A DNA stretch of 64,000 nt from Zygnema cylindricum (GCA_037447655.1 JBBHKE010001371.1:186001-250000); one strand, 5' to 3'. Shown: positions 1 through 10,609, counted from the stretch's first letter. Notes: generated by a model from the sequence alone, not told the origin. A program made the numbers and translations.

Positions 1-660
1 TTTTTTTTAATAAATGGGTCTTAATGGGTCTAAATGGGGCTTAAAATCCATCCGAGAACCCCCCCACCCCCAAAAAATCCCGGCTCAAAAAAAAAAAAAA
101 AATCTCCAGAAAAACAAAAAAACTAAAAAAATGAAAAAAAAACAAAAAACGTCCTCTAAAAGGTTCCAAATGGGCTAAAAGGTCCCCCCCCCCCCCCCCC
201 CCCCGGGCCTCCGATTATTGGAAGTCACCGGAATTGTAAAGTCCTCTGAAAAAAAAAAAAGTAAATAAATAAAAAAGAAGTTCAAAAGGAAGATAACAAA
301 GAGGAACAAATACGGGGAGATTGTAAAGTTCTCTGGGAAAGAAAAACAAAAACAATAACAAGAATAACAAGAATTGCAAAAATACTAATAACAATAATAA
401 TAAAATCAAGGAAAAACAGGGAAAAGTGAAGGTAAAAGAAGAAAAAATGGGAAAAAAACAGAAAAAACCAAGACGAAACGGGGAAAAACAAGACAAAAAA
501 CAAAGGAAAAAACAGAAAAATCGGGGGAAATGGAGAAAAATGAGTTAAAAAAAGAGTAAATAGTGTGGAGGAAAACAATTGTAAGGAAAGATATAGGGGA
601 AAAAATGAGGAGAAACAGTATTTTTTGTTACTTTTTGGTGTTTCAAAATTGAAATAGCAA
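1..660. repeat. A-rich low-complexity DNA with poly(C) run
   Basis: The stretch is dominated by runs of A and short GAAAA words, with a perfect run of 21 C at 184-204. A short phrase (gtcctct followed by an A or G run) recurs near 151, 241 and 328, which suggests a degenerate tandem repeat. The long minus-strand reading frames here translate to runs of F and L with no domain and are composition artefacts. No gene is seen. Confidence 0.8.
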
Positions 661-699
661 AATAGTTGTTAAAAAAAGGTGTCTAAAAAAAATAGAAAA

Positions 700-925
700 A
701 GCTCTTGTGCACTTAACCTACCCCTCCCTCCCCCTCTCCCTTCCAAACAACTCACCACCGGTTGTCTGGCTTCCCTCCCTCTCCCTCTCCCTTGCTCCCC
801 ATCCTCTCCCTCCCGATTTTTTTTTACCCCTTTTTCTCTCTCCTCCCTCCTTTGATCTCCGCAAAGAGCCGCCTGCCTCGCATAGTTCACTGCAGTTCCT
901 CCCTCCTCCTCCCTCCTGAGGACAA
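700..925. repeat. pyrimidine-rich (CCCTCC/CTCCCT) tract
   Basis: About 220 bp of C and T, with CCCTCC and CTCTCCC words, on the plus strand. The same sequence type recurs at 3907-4000 and 6604-6662, in both cases exactly where a copia remnant stops. Reading frames through it are low complexity and are not called as genes. Confidence 0.75.
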
Positions 926-1515
926 AATATGTGTGCCCATATGTACCGAAAGAAAGCAAACATGTTACTCGTGTGAAATCTAACAATATATATAATATAA
1001 TATAACAATATTGTGATAGTGTTTTTGAAGTAGATAGTGCGACATATTTATTGTCATGAGAATAAGGAAAATATGTAACAAAAATCAAGTTGACATGCAT
1101 ATCTTTTGGATATAGTAGCAAACTAAAGATCTAGAGAACTAGAGACCATGAGGTAAAATGTGAATAGAAATGTAGTTTTAATGTGTTAAACATCAAAACT
1201 TGTAAACATAGAGATTTTTGAGTAGTCATCAAGAAAAATTTGCAAAGAAAGCACAATTTGCAAAAACAAAAGAAGTTCATTACTTAAGTTTATGTGAAAA
1301 AATACCAACTAAATCATTTTTATGTCTTAATAAACTATTATATTACACTCGACACTATTTGGCTGCACATTATTGGACTCTATTACAAAAATCTACTCCA
1401 CTCCGTTTTAAATATTTTATTGGCACTTATAAAATATTAAATTTTGTAGTAGACTTTAATTAAAACTGGCGTGTCTCCTACATGAATTCGAGGTAGAGGA
1501 GAATATTTACGAGAA
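926..1515. other. no recognisable feature
   Basis: AT-rich DNA with TATAATATAAT words near 988-1005. One 81-codon plus-strand open frame (1218-1463) starts with a plausible Met, but it has no recognisable domain and lies in AT-rich sequence where such a length is expected by chance. I do not call it a gene. Confidence 0.5.
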
Positions 1516-1566
1516 GAATGCTTATGAGAAGAGAATGCCTATGAGAAGAGAATGCTTATGAGAAGA
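1516..1566 (+). repeat. 17-bp tandem repeat, three copies
   Basis: Three consecutive 17-bp units (gaatgcttatgagaaga) at 1516-1532, 1533-1549 and 1550-1566. The middle unit has one C for T difference. A partial, diverged unit precedes the array. Confidence 0.9.
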
Positions 1567-1734
1567 AAACAAGGGAGTTGCAATAACAGCTTAACTGACT
1601 GCTCAACACATAGAGAAGGGGCAAAGGAAAGGACAAGGCACAGCAGTAAAGATTTGCTATTTAACGAATAATATAATATGAGAATAATATAATATAAGAA
1701 TAATATTTTACGTATAGTGACGAAGTAGCTATTT

Positions 1735-1930
1735 GTACCACAATAAAAATGGATGGAGAAGGTGGAAAAGAGAGATGGAGAACAAGGAAGGAAAATGGAA
1801 GGAATAGAAGGAAGGAAAGAGGAGGAAAGAATAGAAGAAAGGAAAAATGAGGAAGGAATATAAGGAAGGAAAGAGGAGGAGGATGAGAACTTTGGACTAA
1901 GAGGAAGAAAAGGATGAGGAAGAGAAAAAG
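1735..1930. repeat. purine-rich GGAAGGAA tract
   Basis: Nearly pure A/G on the plus strand with GGAAGGAAAG and GAGGAGGA words. It ends about 75 bp before the reverse transcriptase remnant begins and occupies the place where the 5' half of that element would be expected. The long minus-strand open frame across it is a composition artefact. Confidence 0.75.
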
Positions 1931-2003
1931 GGAACTTGGTGGTTCAAACTTGTGCAAAAGAATGCACAAAAGAACAACAAAAGAATGGAAGAATGCACAA
2001 AAG

Positions 2004-3424
2004 AATGGAACTTGGGAACTTACCTCCCTTCCTCGCGGCTGAAAGGTCATCGGATCAAAATGGGTATTCCGCGTCAAGACTAAGGCAAATGGCACACTGG
2101 ATCGCAAAAAAACTCGCTTTGTCGCCAAAGGTTTTCTGCAGAAAGAAGGACTAGACTTCAATGAAACCTATGCACCAGTCGCGAAATTCACCTCCATTCG
2201 TATACCTTTGTCACTTGCTGCCGCTCGCGACTGGCACGTTCACCATATGGACGTTCAAACTGCCTTTCTTTATGGGAAATTGGACGAAGAGATATTAATC
2301 CGCCAACCTGAAGGCTATATCTCGCCTGGTACCGAACACCTTGTCTGTCGGCTCCTAAAATCTCCCTACAGCCTCAAACAGGCCCCTCGTGTCTGGAATA
2401 AACACTTGGAGGCCGTTCTTCTCAAGGAGGGACTCCTCAAACTTGATGCAGATTTTAGTCTCTTCCTTCGAGGTAAATTGGACACCCTTGTCATTTTAGT
2501 CATTTATGTGGATGATTTTCTCCTGGCCAGTCCCTCATTCATTTGGTCAAAACAATGCTTAACCTTCATTTTTCCATGACTGATTTGGGAGAGGTAGAAT
2601 ACTGTCTTGGCATTTTTGTAGGTCAAGACCGCCCTTCCAAAACTCTCTACTTATCCCAAGAAAAATACATCACTGAAATCCTCACCCGTTTTTCCATGTC
2701 GGATTGCAGTTCTATCTCTACTCCTTTAAATCCCAATGTGAAACTCATTAAAAACTCCAGGTGGGCCTGTCCACGAAGCAGCTCATGATTTATATCCCTC
2801 CATTGTAGGCAGCCTTATGTACGCTATGACAGGCACCCGTCCAGATATAGCAGTAGCTAACGGCCAGCTGAGCCTATTTGTTCCAGCCCCACAGATGACC
2901 ATCTCCTTGCTGCAAAAAGGGTTCTCCGCTACCTCCAGGGTATAAAATCCCTCAAACTCACCTTCTCCGGCTCCTCCTCCCCCGACCTGGTTGGTTTTTG
3001 TGATGCTGATTAAGGAGGCGATTTGGACTCCCGCCGCTCCACCACGGGTGTATGCTTCCTTAATGGCGCTCTCATCTCTTGGGCGTCCAAAAAGCAACCC
3101 ACGGTTGCTCTATCCTCCACTGAAGCTGAGTACATGGCCGCCACCCATGCCACCAAGGAGGCCATGTGGCTCAATGGTCTTCTCTCCAACCTCCACTTTC
3201 CTCAACCATCTGCCACCGTCGTTTTCTGCGACCCCCAGGGCGTCCTTGCCCTCATGGGCAACCCGGTGCATCATCGTCGGACAAAACACATCGACATACA
3301 TCACCACTTTACCCGTGATGCTATTGCCGCTGGCCAGGTTACCTTCACTTATTGTTCGACCGCCCGGCAGCTGGCCGATTTCCCCACCAAAGAACTTCCT
3401 CGGCCTCAGTTTGAACTGCATTGA
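2004..3424 (+). pseudogene. Ty1/copia RT-RNase H remnant
   Basis: This is the C-terminal half of a copia polyprotein: reverse transcriptase followed by RNase H, which would copy element RNA into DNA in virus-like particles. Translation begins with the typical RVT_2 opening (NGTWELTSLPRG, stop, KVIGSKWVF), then LQKEGLDFNETYAPVAKF, the QLDV-like MDVQTAFLYG, the catalytic YVDDFLL near 2508 and TLYLSQEKY. RNase H shows [31 protein letters not shown] and the C-terminal [12 protein letters not shown], with a clean TGA at 3422-3424. It is broken by an in-frame stop after PRG, a frameshift near 2540, another near 2785 and a stop in the CDAD-GGD motif near 3012. Gag, protease and integrase are missing: upstream lies purine-rich repeat. 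The closest relative in the window is the minus-strand copy at 4411-6602. Confidence 0.93.
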
Positions 3425-3450
3425 AACTCCTCTAGTCTTCGCTTTTAACC

Positions 3451-3461
3451 AAGCGGGGGGG
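3451..3461 (+). promoter_or_regulatory. polypurine tract
   Basis: The run aagcggggggg lies 26 bp after the pol stop and directly before the TGTTGAAC start of the LTR, the standard position of the plus-strand priming tract in copia elements. Confidence 0.8.
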
Positions 3462-3905
3462 TGTTGAACTACACCCTTTGTTAGACGCTCGTCTTGCTTT
3501 CAGTCTTCTCTGTTTTATATATAAAGTACACTAGCATTCTAGTTTACTTTATTAAGTTAGCTTTCCTATTCTAGTTTACATTATTAGTCAGTTTTACTTT
3601 TCTGTTTTTTTCGCTTGTTAAAAGCGTCCAGCTTAGCATCTGATAACAGATCCGATCCTAAGCTGTCCACTGCCAAACTAGAGATCTTCTCTCTTGCCCT
3701 TTCGGCAATATGTCTCAAGTGACCTTTCAAAGTCACCTACGGTCCATAGATTTTGAGAAGTCACCTCGTGACATTCTCTGCTCTATTTAAGATCTCTATC
3801 CTTTGTACTTTCAATCAATCAGAAATTATTTTGTTTTCTTTATCTCTTGTCTTTTTCATTTTTCTTCCTTCCTACTTTGTCTGCTGCCATGTTATCTACT
3901 GCAAT
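3462..3905 (+). mobile_element. 3' LTR of the 2004-3424 copia remnant
   Basis: The LTR begins TGTTGAACTAC directly after the polypurine tract. It contains a TATA-like ctatttaag at 3783-3791 and then a T/C-rich stretch. The right end is not certain because a (CTCCCT)n tract starts at 3907. No 5' LTR partner is present, so length and age cannot be measured here. Confidence 0.65.
3784..3790 (+). promoter_or_regulatory. TATA-like box in LTR
   Basis: tatttaa sits about 320 bp into the LTR, a common place for the LTR promoter. It is inferred from position and sequence only. Confidence 0.4.
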
Positions 3906-3906
3906 A

Positions 3907-4000
3907 CCTCTCTCTCCCTCTCCCTCTCCCTCTCCCTCTCCCTCTCCCTCTCCCTCGCCCTCGCCCTCGCCCTCGTCCTCGTCCTCTCCCTCTCCCTCTT
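3907..4000. repeat. (CTCCCT)n hexanucleotide microsatellite
   Basis: About 15 tandem hexamers on the plus strand. Units change from ctccct to ctcgcc and ctcgtc in the right half, then return to ctccct. It separates the plus-strand LTR on the left from the minus-strand LTR on the right. Translations of either strand give artefactual dipeptide repeats (RG or SL/PL), which are not genes. Confidence 0.95.
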
Positions 4001-4395
4001 AGATTATAAGTCATGGCAATAGAAAATAGAGTGGAAAAAAAGGTTGCATAAAATGTAATTTTTGCAATTGATAAAAACTGAGAGATAAAACAGGCTTCAA
4101 ATAAGAAAGAGAAAAAAATAACCAAGAGTGACCTCTCAGAAACTAAAGAAACTTTCCTAACTTGAAGGGTCACTTAACACTTCACTCAAAGGAAGATTTA
4201 TAGATCCTTGACCGGATTTTTATCTGATCGTACCTGAGGCACGCTGCGGTGTAAACCTGATAAGAAAAGAGGACAAACTAACATATTGAATACCGAAATC
4301 CTAGATACGGAAGCAATCTACAATTCTACATTACGGTATTGTAAGATACCACTAGTTTTTCAAATACAAGATACTTCTATCAAAGTCTTCTAACA
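4001..4395 (-). mobile_element. 3' LTR of the 4411-6602 copia remnant
   Basis: Read on the minus strand, the LTR starts TGTTAGAAG at 4395, immediately after the polypurine tract, and runs about 395 bp to the hexamer tract. The start matches the canonical TGTT of copia LTRs. Its distal end, like that of its plus-strand neighbour, lies at the microsatellite. Only one LTR of this element is seen. Confidence 0.65.
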
Positions 4396-4410
4396 ACCCC
4401 CCTCTTTGCT
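4396..4410 (-). promoter_or_regulatory. polypurine tract
   Basis: On the minus strand this reads AGCAAAGAGGGGGGT and abuts the TGTTAGAAG LTR start. It is the expected plus-strand primer site of the element. Confidence 0.8.
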
Positions 4411-6602
4411 AGAAGCTAAGACCGGCTGAAGTTCAATGAAGTTCAAACTGAGGTCGATGGAGGACCTTGGTGAGGATATCCGCCATTTGGAGGGAAGTCT
4501 GGCAGTATTCGAAAGTAAGAGTGCCAGCCGCAATAGCCTCCCGGGTAAAATCTGTCGATGTGTTTGGTGCGTCGATGGTGGACTGGATTGTTCATAAAGG
4601 CAAGGGCTCCATGAGAGTCACAAACGATTGTAGTTGGGGAAGACGGAGTGAACTGATGATTGGAAAGAAGAGATCAAAGCCATATGGCTTCCTTGGGATC
4701 ATGTATAGCTGCCATATACTCCGCCTCTGTGGAAGACAAACCGCTGTCGGTTGTTCCTTGAAAGCCCAAGAGACTATAGCTCTTTCGAGAGTGAAGAAGA
4801 CACCGGAAGTGGAGCGGCAGGTATCTAGGTCACCCCCCAAGTCACATCACAAAAGCCAACAAGAACTGGAGAGGATGTGCCCGAGAATGTGAGACGAAGA
4901 GTTTGGATGCCTTTGAGGTAGCGGAGGACTCGCTTCGCGACAAGGAGGTGCTCAGGTGAGGGATTACAAAGAAACTGGCTGAGCTGGCCAACTGCAACTG
5001 CAATGTCTGCCCGAGTGTCAGTCGTGGCATACATGAGGGAGCCTACAATGGATCGATATAAATCACCATGAATTTCTCCATGGACAGGCCCACCGGAGTT
5101 GCTAGTATGTTTTATTGGCACCGGGGAATGTGCAGTTAGACATAGAAAATCTGTGATGAACTTCAACAATGTATTTTTCTTGTGAGAGGTAGAGGGTCTT
5201 GGCTGGCCTATCACAACTTACTAGGATGCCAAGGCAATAATTTAACTCTCTTAAATCTGTCATGAAGATAAGAGAAATTAGCATATGTTTGACTTGAAGG
5301 ATTTCAGTGAGAAAAGGGCTGGAGAGGAGGAAATCATCTATACATGATGATCTCTGATAAATTTGCCGAAATCGGCAGCAAATTTGAAGAAGATTTCATT
5401 GAGAAGCGCAGCCTCCAGGTGCTGGCTCCAAACTCATGGAGTTGAGCTTGCTTGATGCCGTATAGAGACTTGAGGAGGCGACAGGTAAGGTGCTCTGTGC
5501 CTGGGGAAATGTATCCTTCCGGTTGGCGAACGAAGATTTCCTCTTTGAGGGCACCATAGAGAAAGGTTGTCTGGACGTCCATTTGATGGACATGCCAGTC
5601 TTAAGTGGCAGCAATCGAGAGAAGGATGCGGATAGAGGCAAATTTGCGACGGGAGCTACGTCTCGATGAAATCCAGGCCTTCTTTCTGGAGAAATCCCTT
5701 GACTACTAAGCGAGATTTGAAGCGGTCAAGGGAGCCATCTGCCTTTGTCTTAGTTCGGAAGACCCACTTTGAGTTTATGACCTTGCGGTCGGGAGGATAA
5801 AGAGTCAGATTCAAGGTGCCATTTTTGTTGTAAAGAGGCAAATTCAGCATCTGTATCAGCCATCCAGGCTGCGGTTTGGGCTCAGCCATGGCGGCTGAGA
5901 ATGATAAGAGAATGTTGGAGGTGGCGATGTGAGCAACGCCATGAGGAAGGGTAGTTGTTCGTGCTTCGATGAGAGCACTTCTGCATATGGCAGGGGGCTG
6001 GATTGGGGAAGGGGCGGATGGAATGACATAGGGAGGGTCATCTGGAGAGATAGGGGAGAGGGAGTACGGGTTAGAGGTCGTTCTAGGAAGGGGAAGTTGA
6101 CCAGAGTGCGAGGGTGGTATAGAGGTAGTGCGTTTGAGCAAGGACTAAAGGGGAAAATTAGGCAGAGAGGACAAAGGAGGAGGATGGGGAGGAAGGAGAG
6201 GAGAAAGGAGGCAACAGGCTGAGGTCTGAGAAGGGGAGATGGGAACAAGGGACAAAAGGGAAAAAGGGTTAAAAGAGATTAATTTAATGATAAGTGGTTT
6301 TTCATCAAACGTGACATCACAGCTCAAAATAACGCGTAGTTCGTTATGTAACCAAATTCGGTATGTTTTGGATTTGGTGGAGTAGTCGACCAAGTATCCG
6401 GGTTCGGCGCGACTGCTCCACTTCAGCATAGGCGTAAGGTCTTTTGTTCGGGCGACGTTGCCAAATATTCTTAGGTGGGAAAAGTCTAATTTTTGGCCTG
6501 TCCAAGTCTCGTGTGGGGTGAGGTTCGGAAGTGCTTCGGTACGACATAAATTTCGTAGATAGTTCGGTGTTGTGACGGCTTTTCCCCAAAACATAGGTAA
6601 GA
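4411..6602 (-). pseudogene. Ty1/copia integrase-RT-RNase H remnant
   Basis: The minus-strand pol remnant runs from high to low coordinates. It starts within the C-terminal part of the integrase core (FWGKAV, TPHETWTGQKLDFSHLRIFG near 6450-6590), continues to the integrase tail (LSCDVTFDEKP), then RT (NSKWVFRTKTKADGSLDRF near 5720; MDVQTTFLYG near 5570; LYGIKQA near 5450; a decayed active site reading CIDDFLL near 5335), then TLYLSQEKY and RNase H (SLMYATTDTRADIAVAVGQL; ISWA-like motif near 4770; an EAEYMAA-like motif near 4710). Several frameshifts break it, for example near 5640, 5440 and 5290. The integrase N-terminus, protease and gag are absent; the element stops abruptly at the 6604-6662 pyrimidine tract. 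It is clearly related to, but not identical with, the plus-strand copy at 2004-3424. Confidence 0.92.
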
Positions 6603-6603
6603 G

Positions 6604-6662
6604 GCTCCCTTTCCCTCTCCCCCTCCTCCCTCCCTCTCCCTCTCCCTCCCTTCCCTCCTCCG
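6604..6662. repeat. pyrimidine-rich (CCCTCT)n tract
   Basis: About 60 bp of CCCTCT and CCCTCC words. The minus-strand integrase homology ends at its left edge, and the sequence to its right is unrelated to that element. It is of the same type as the tracts at 700-925 and 3907-4000. Confidence 0.85.
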
Positions 6663-6799
6663 TCGACAATAATATACTTTACAACATAGAAAGCTTCAAA
6701 CATGTACTTGTTGTAAACACTAATCCTCATACTTGTCTGGTCCTCCTTTTTGTGGGCTCACAATTCACCTGTTGCAGCACGAGAAAATTTGGTTCGTAA

Positions 6800-7514
6800 T
6801 ACATGGAAGCAAAGCGGAATCTTCCAATAACACCGCTGATTCACAACAAGGAGTCGCACTTTCGATTGGTACTCGCCCTTAAAACTTTGAATATCAACTT
6901 TATTCATGCTACCTTTGCTCACAACGCTTGGACACTTTTGTCCAATGAATACGAAACAAACCTTAGTCAAACAAACTCATTTTTCAATGTCACACAAATA
7001 CTTTTCAAAAACTCTCTATCAATTTAATCCTACATCCACTCAATCAAATCTCTCGCTCGACGCCTCAAAAGTAACAATGCGACTATCTTTGATGAATATA
7101 TCACCTTGGGGGGATTTCTAGCGTCGTATTCGACATTCATTTCTTCTATCGGCACCTTTTCTACCATAGGCACAATCAATCACTCACTGTTAGCTCGGTT
7201 CACGAGGAGACCAAACAAACCCTACCACCTGTCCATAGTGTAGCTCTGGCTACTCTTCATCCAATCGTACATCCAAAAGTTCCTCTCCTAGCTAAACCGT
7301 GAGATTGACCACGTCATCAAAATTTGTCTTGCACTCAAACGCAAACACGACCGTCAAGGTGGCGTCCGCTGCACGGGTGGACGTGGACAAAATGGTGGGC
7401 GAGGTTTTTATCCCGCTTAGGCTTCAGCTGTCGCCAACCGACACTAAAACCTTTTCGCCAACCAATCCGTTTGCCCATTCAAACCCATACAACCAACCAA
7501 ACCTAGCTAATTGA
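6800..7514 (+). pseudogene. copia gag remnant
   Basis: A broken plus-strand gag. Translation from about 6803 includes HATFAHNAWTLLSNEYET, matching HDASFVHDAWALLSNV in the minus-strand gag at 9250-9550 and the capsid (UBN2-type) region of copia Gag. Further on, around 7300-7400, the stretch KRKHDRQGG with Gly/Arg-rich sequence resembles the basic region next to the nucleocapsid, and it matches KHDRQGG in the minus copy near 21300. Several stops and frameshifts lie between, for example near 7027 and 7121. No protease follows: at about 7620 the sequence turns into a minus-strand integrase fragment, so this is an inversion or nested-insertion breakpoint. Confidence 0.7.
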
Positions 7515-7621
7515 TTACCCTTTACTTTTTTTTAAATAACTGTCAATTTTTTTTTTACCTTTTGACTACCTCTCTTTCTTTCAATATTTGTTCGCTGCTA
7601 TGACTTTGTACTCAATAAACC

Positions 7622-9595
7622 ATGGGCCGCCCCGTCCAAGCTACGTAGGATGTGACACCAGATAATGTAGAAGTTGGACAAGTTGCGAATATAATTTTCT
7701 ATCGCAATGAACTCTGTCAAAAGTTGGTTTGCAAATCGGCGTAATGCAACATGGAAAGTGTCATATTAGTTATTGTACAATTATACCGTTCGGAAACGCC
7801 ATTTTGTTTGGAAGTTTTGGCAGTTGTAAATTGGTGAACAATTCCTTGGGTTTTAAGATATAAAGTGACTTCAATGAAGAAGTATTCGCGTCATTGCCCG
7901 TAAGAGCGGTCTTTATGCGAAAGGTTAAAAGTTTTCCAACTGACGCTTTGCAGACCGTGAATTTTTGAAACGTGTCGCATATTCGTTGGAAAAGATAAAA
8001 CGGACGGTTCGTGTGGCGCCATTAATCAAGGTGACGAAATAGAGTTCACCAGTCCCTGGGAGCAGACACGGGTCCACAAAGATCGGAATGGATCAATGTG
8101 AGTGGATATGATGATTTCGAGGTGCTAAGGGAAATAAGGGCCAAGCAGTTTTTCACTCAACACATCCAGAGCCAAAAGACAACTATTTGTCGACGAATGA
8201 CGTGGTCTTTGAAAAATTGGTTGAGATTGGATCGTGCAAGGTTACCATGGCGAAAATGTCCTTTGGACAAACTGGACTAAGAGAGATGTGGCTATGTGGA
8301 CAGATCTAAAGGAAGAGGCGTGAGATAGGACATAAATGGATCCGTTTTTTCCCCATGTTCAACTAGATTTTGATTTGTAAGGAAAATTTGACATCAGTCG
8401 AAGAAATACAATCGTACCGTTTTGGTGGACATCAGCGCCAACAAAAAAACCATTTTTTTCAACCTAGAGACCGATAGGACATGAAATAAGGTAATCGTCA
8501 ATGTTTTTGAGAGATGTTTGACAGTGGAGATTTGTTCAAATAGAGTAGCCATTACGGTGACATTGTCACCAAAGAGGATTGTCATCATAAGACTGAGGGG
8601 AGCGATTGTTGAAAACAAATCGGGTCGCGGAGAATGGTCCTAAGATGCGTCGTAATTGAGGATCCAAGAAAAAGTCGATTTGAAAGAATTGGCGATTAGA
8701 TATCACTTGAAGTGGAGTGGAGGCGATTGGACCATAAGCACAGTGTGGAACATATTGTAAGTAAAAGGTAAAGGTAATTGATCAATCAAGTTTGGTTAGG
8801 TGCAGGTTTGGTTGGGCAAACTAATTGGTTGACGCTACTATTTTAGTGATGGTTAGAAAAAGGCTTCAACAGCTTGGTAAAAAGCTTCGACAGTTGAGGC
8901 TTAACCGGGATGAAAAAGACAACCACCATTTTCACTACGTCCACCTCGTATGGATGAAGCCTCTTTAACGGTTGTCTTTACGTTTGAGGGCAGAAAAAAC
9001 TTTGATGACGTAGTCGATCGCACAATAATGACAAAAAGAATCTTTTGGATGGTCGATTGGATGGAGGAAGAGTAGTCAGGGCTACACCGGCGATAAGGGA
9101 TAAGGTTTGTTTAGTCTCCACATCAACCAAGTTGGTAAAGATTGATGGGATTGTGACAACGGTGGAAGAGTTGGTAATAGAAGAAATCAATGTCGAATTG
9201 ATGCTACAAGACCTCCGAAAATCGTCGATATCAAATCCTTCTCGAAAACAATAACATTGTTGTTTTCGAGTCGTCCAACGAAAGATATGATAGAGTAGGT
9301 GCAAGAGAGAATTGATTTTGATTCAGAAGGAGTTTTCTAAAAAGTAATAAGTTCAAGTTGAAAAAACAATTTTTTGGACCAAGATTTGTCTTCCTACACA
9401 TTGGACAAAAGTGCCCAAGCGTCGTGAACAAATGAAGCGTCACGAATGAGGTTGACTTGCAAAACCGCAAAGAGTAATAACCTAGAGTGCACCTCCTCGT
9501 TGCGAATAAGCCAATCGATTTAACGGCGGCATCGAGAAAGGGTTTGTTCACATCCGTTGATGACGGACCAAAAGTTTCTTGCGTCGCAAATGGTG
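7622..9595 (-). pseudogene. copia gag-protease-integrase remnant
   Basis: Domains run in the correct order on the minus strand. Gag: a capsid region at 9250-9550 with HDAWALLSNV. Protease to GAG-pre-integrase link: near 8400-8620, with FGDNVTVMAT and LFHVLSVSRLKK. Integrase: zinc region and start of the core near 8100-8300 (LIHSDLCGPV, first catalytic Asp), LYFVTLINGATR near 8050, then QTKWRFRTV..LYNN..YDTFHVALR and its other frame QNGVSERYN near 7780, which includes the catalytic Glu. VAWTGRP near 7630 marks the truncated end. RT and RNase H are missing. The reading frame is broken many times. Gag continues across the hAT insertion to 10440. Confidence 0.8.
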
Positions 9596-9603
9596 CTCTA
9601 TTT
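9596..9603. repeat. left 8-bp target-site duplication (CTCTATTT)
   Basis: Identical to 10360-10367 on the other side of the hAT element. Confidence 0.92.
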
Positions 9604-10359
9604 TAGTGTTGGGTATCGAAGACCATTTGCCGATATTCGATATGTATCGAATTTCAGGCACCCGATAATCGATAAATCGAAAAGCTAAACATCGCGATTT
9701 ATCGCCAATATATCGCCAATATATCGAGGTTTTTTTTTTTTTTTTTTAAACTATTCTTGCTACTGCTGCTAGTACTACTGCTGCAGCCAGTACTAGTGCT
9801 ACTGCAGCTGGTAGTTGTAGCCACTGCTACTCCAAATTAATAAAAATAATAATAAAAAAATCACATTTTGTACACTTCAGAAAATATAACCCTAAAAATA
9901 AGAATAATACTAGTCGCTGGAAATGGATAAGCAGTAATGGCTACCAATCTGCCTGCAGATTGGTAGGTATTCCTGCATGAAAGCCTGAAACACACAGTCT
10001 GCAATTTTTTTTTTTCAAATCATACCTTGACTAAATTAGTGTGAACTTTTCGTATGGAAAGTTCTCTACGTACTAAAAAAGTAATATATGAATTATAGAA
10101 TTAGTACTTTTTTGTCGGTTACATTTTGCGGCGTCTACCTTCAAGTGACGGAACATTCACGTCATACATGGCGTATCGGACAATTTATCTTTTTCGCTAA
10201 AATTTCATATAATATAAAATATTAAATTTAAAAAATATTATATATCGCGATAATTTATGTTGGTCCCAGTACGATATATCGAGGAGTTTGCTCGATCGAT
10301 ATTCGATATATCGAATATCGAAATTATCGCGGTATGAATTTACCCGATACCCAACACAA
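9604..10359. mobile_element. non-autonomous hAT-type DNA transposon
   Basis: A 756-bp element with terminal inverted repeats. The left end is TAGTGTTGGGTATCG, and the right end read in reverse complement is TTGTGTTGGGTATCG (14 of 15 match). Both ends carry nested subterminal ATATCG/CGATAT words (9630-9660 and 10290-10325). It is flanked by a perfect 8-bp duplication CTCTATTT (9596-9603 and 10360-10367), diagnostic of the hAT superfamily. The interior holds an 18-T run (9730-9747), an ACTGCTGCTAGT-type triplet stretch (9756-9830) and AT-rich DNA, with no transposase frame, so it depends on a transposase elsewhere. It interrupts the minus-strand copia gag: removing it and one TSD copy restores gag homology upstream of the capsid region. 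Confidence 0.92.
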
Positions 10360-10367
10360 CTCTATTT
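10360..10367. repeat. right 8-bp target-site duplication (CTCTATTT)
   Basis: Identical to 9596-9603, with the element's TIR ending at 10359. Confidence 0.92.
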
Positions 10368-10440
10368 GATATTTCAAGCCATAGAATGGTGCCAATTTGT
10401 GAGCCTTTAAAAGGGAGTACCAAACATTATCGAAATAAAA
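10368..10440 (-). pseudogene. copia gag N-terminal fragment, split by hAT element
   Basis: On the minus strand this reads into the gag start across the transposon (TILWLEISNRAPFA when joined over one TSD copy). That resembles the NY-IWK-RIRG.F type opening of copia Gag, compare NYAIWKRYIRGAF at 13480 in the intact element. It is short, so it is called mainly from position. Confidence 0.4.
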
Positions 10441-10609
10441 ATATGGATTTTATTTTTATAATTATTTTTTTTAGGTCCTAACAAGTACGAAAACGTTTTC
10501 AAATGTAAAAGGTTTTGGTGCACGCTACACCTTTGGTTTTAACATTTTGACCTTTTTAGAACAACTATGATTATTGAGGACAACTATCTATGGGTTTAAG
10601 CAACTACTT

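Noticed and set aside
215-578. Two overlapping minus-strand frames rich in F and L
   Set aside because: Composition artefact of A-rich DNA; no start context, domain or conservation.
669-1121. A 150-codon minus-strand open frame
   Set aside because: Its C-terminal half is a translated purine tract and its N-terminal half has no domain.
1218-1463. An 81-codon gene on the plus strand
   Set aside because: Length expected by chance in AT-rich DNA; no motif, no neighbours, no codon signal visible.
1661-2161. 166-codon minus-strand open frame
   Set aside because: Lies over the GGAAGGAA tract and antisense to the RT remnant; hydrophobic low-complexity translation.
3753-4173. Open frames with RG, SL or PL dipeptide repeats on both strands
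   Set aside because: They are direct translations of the (CTCCCT)n microsatellite.
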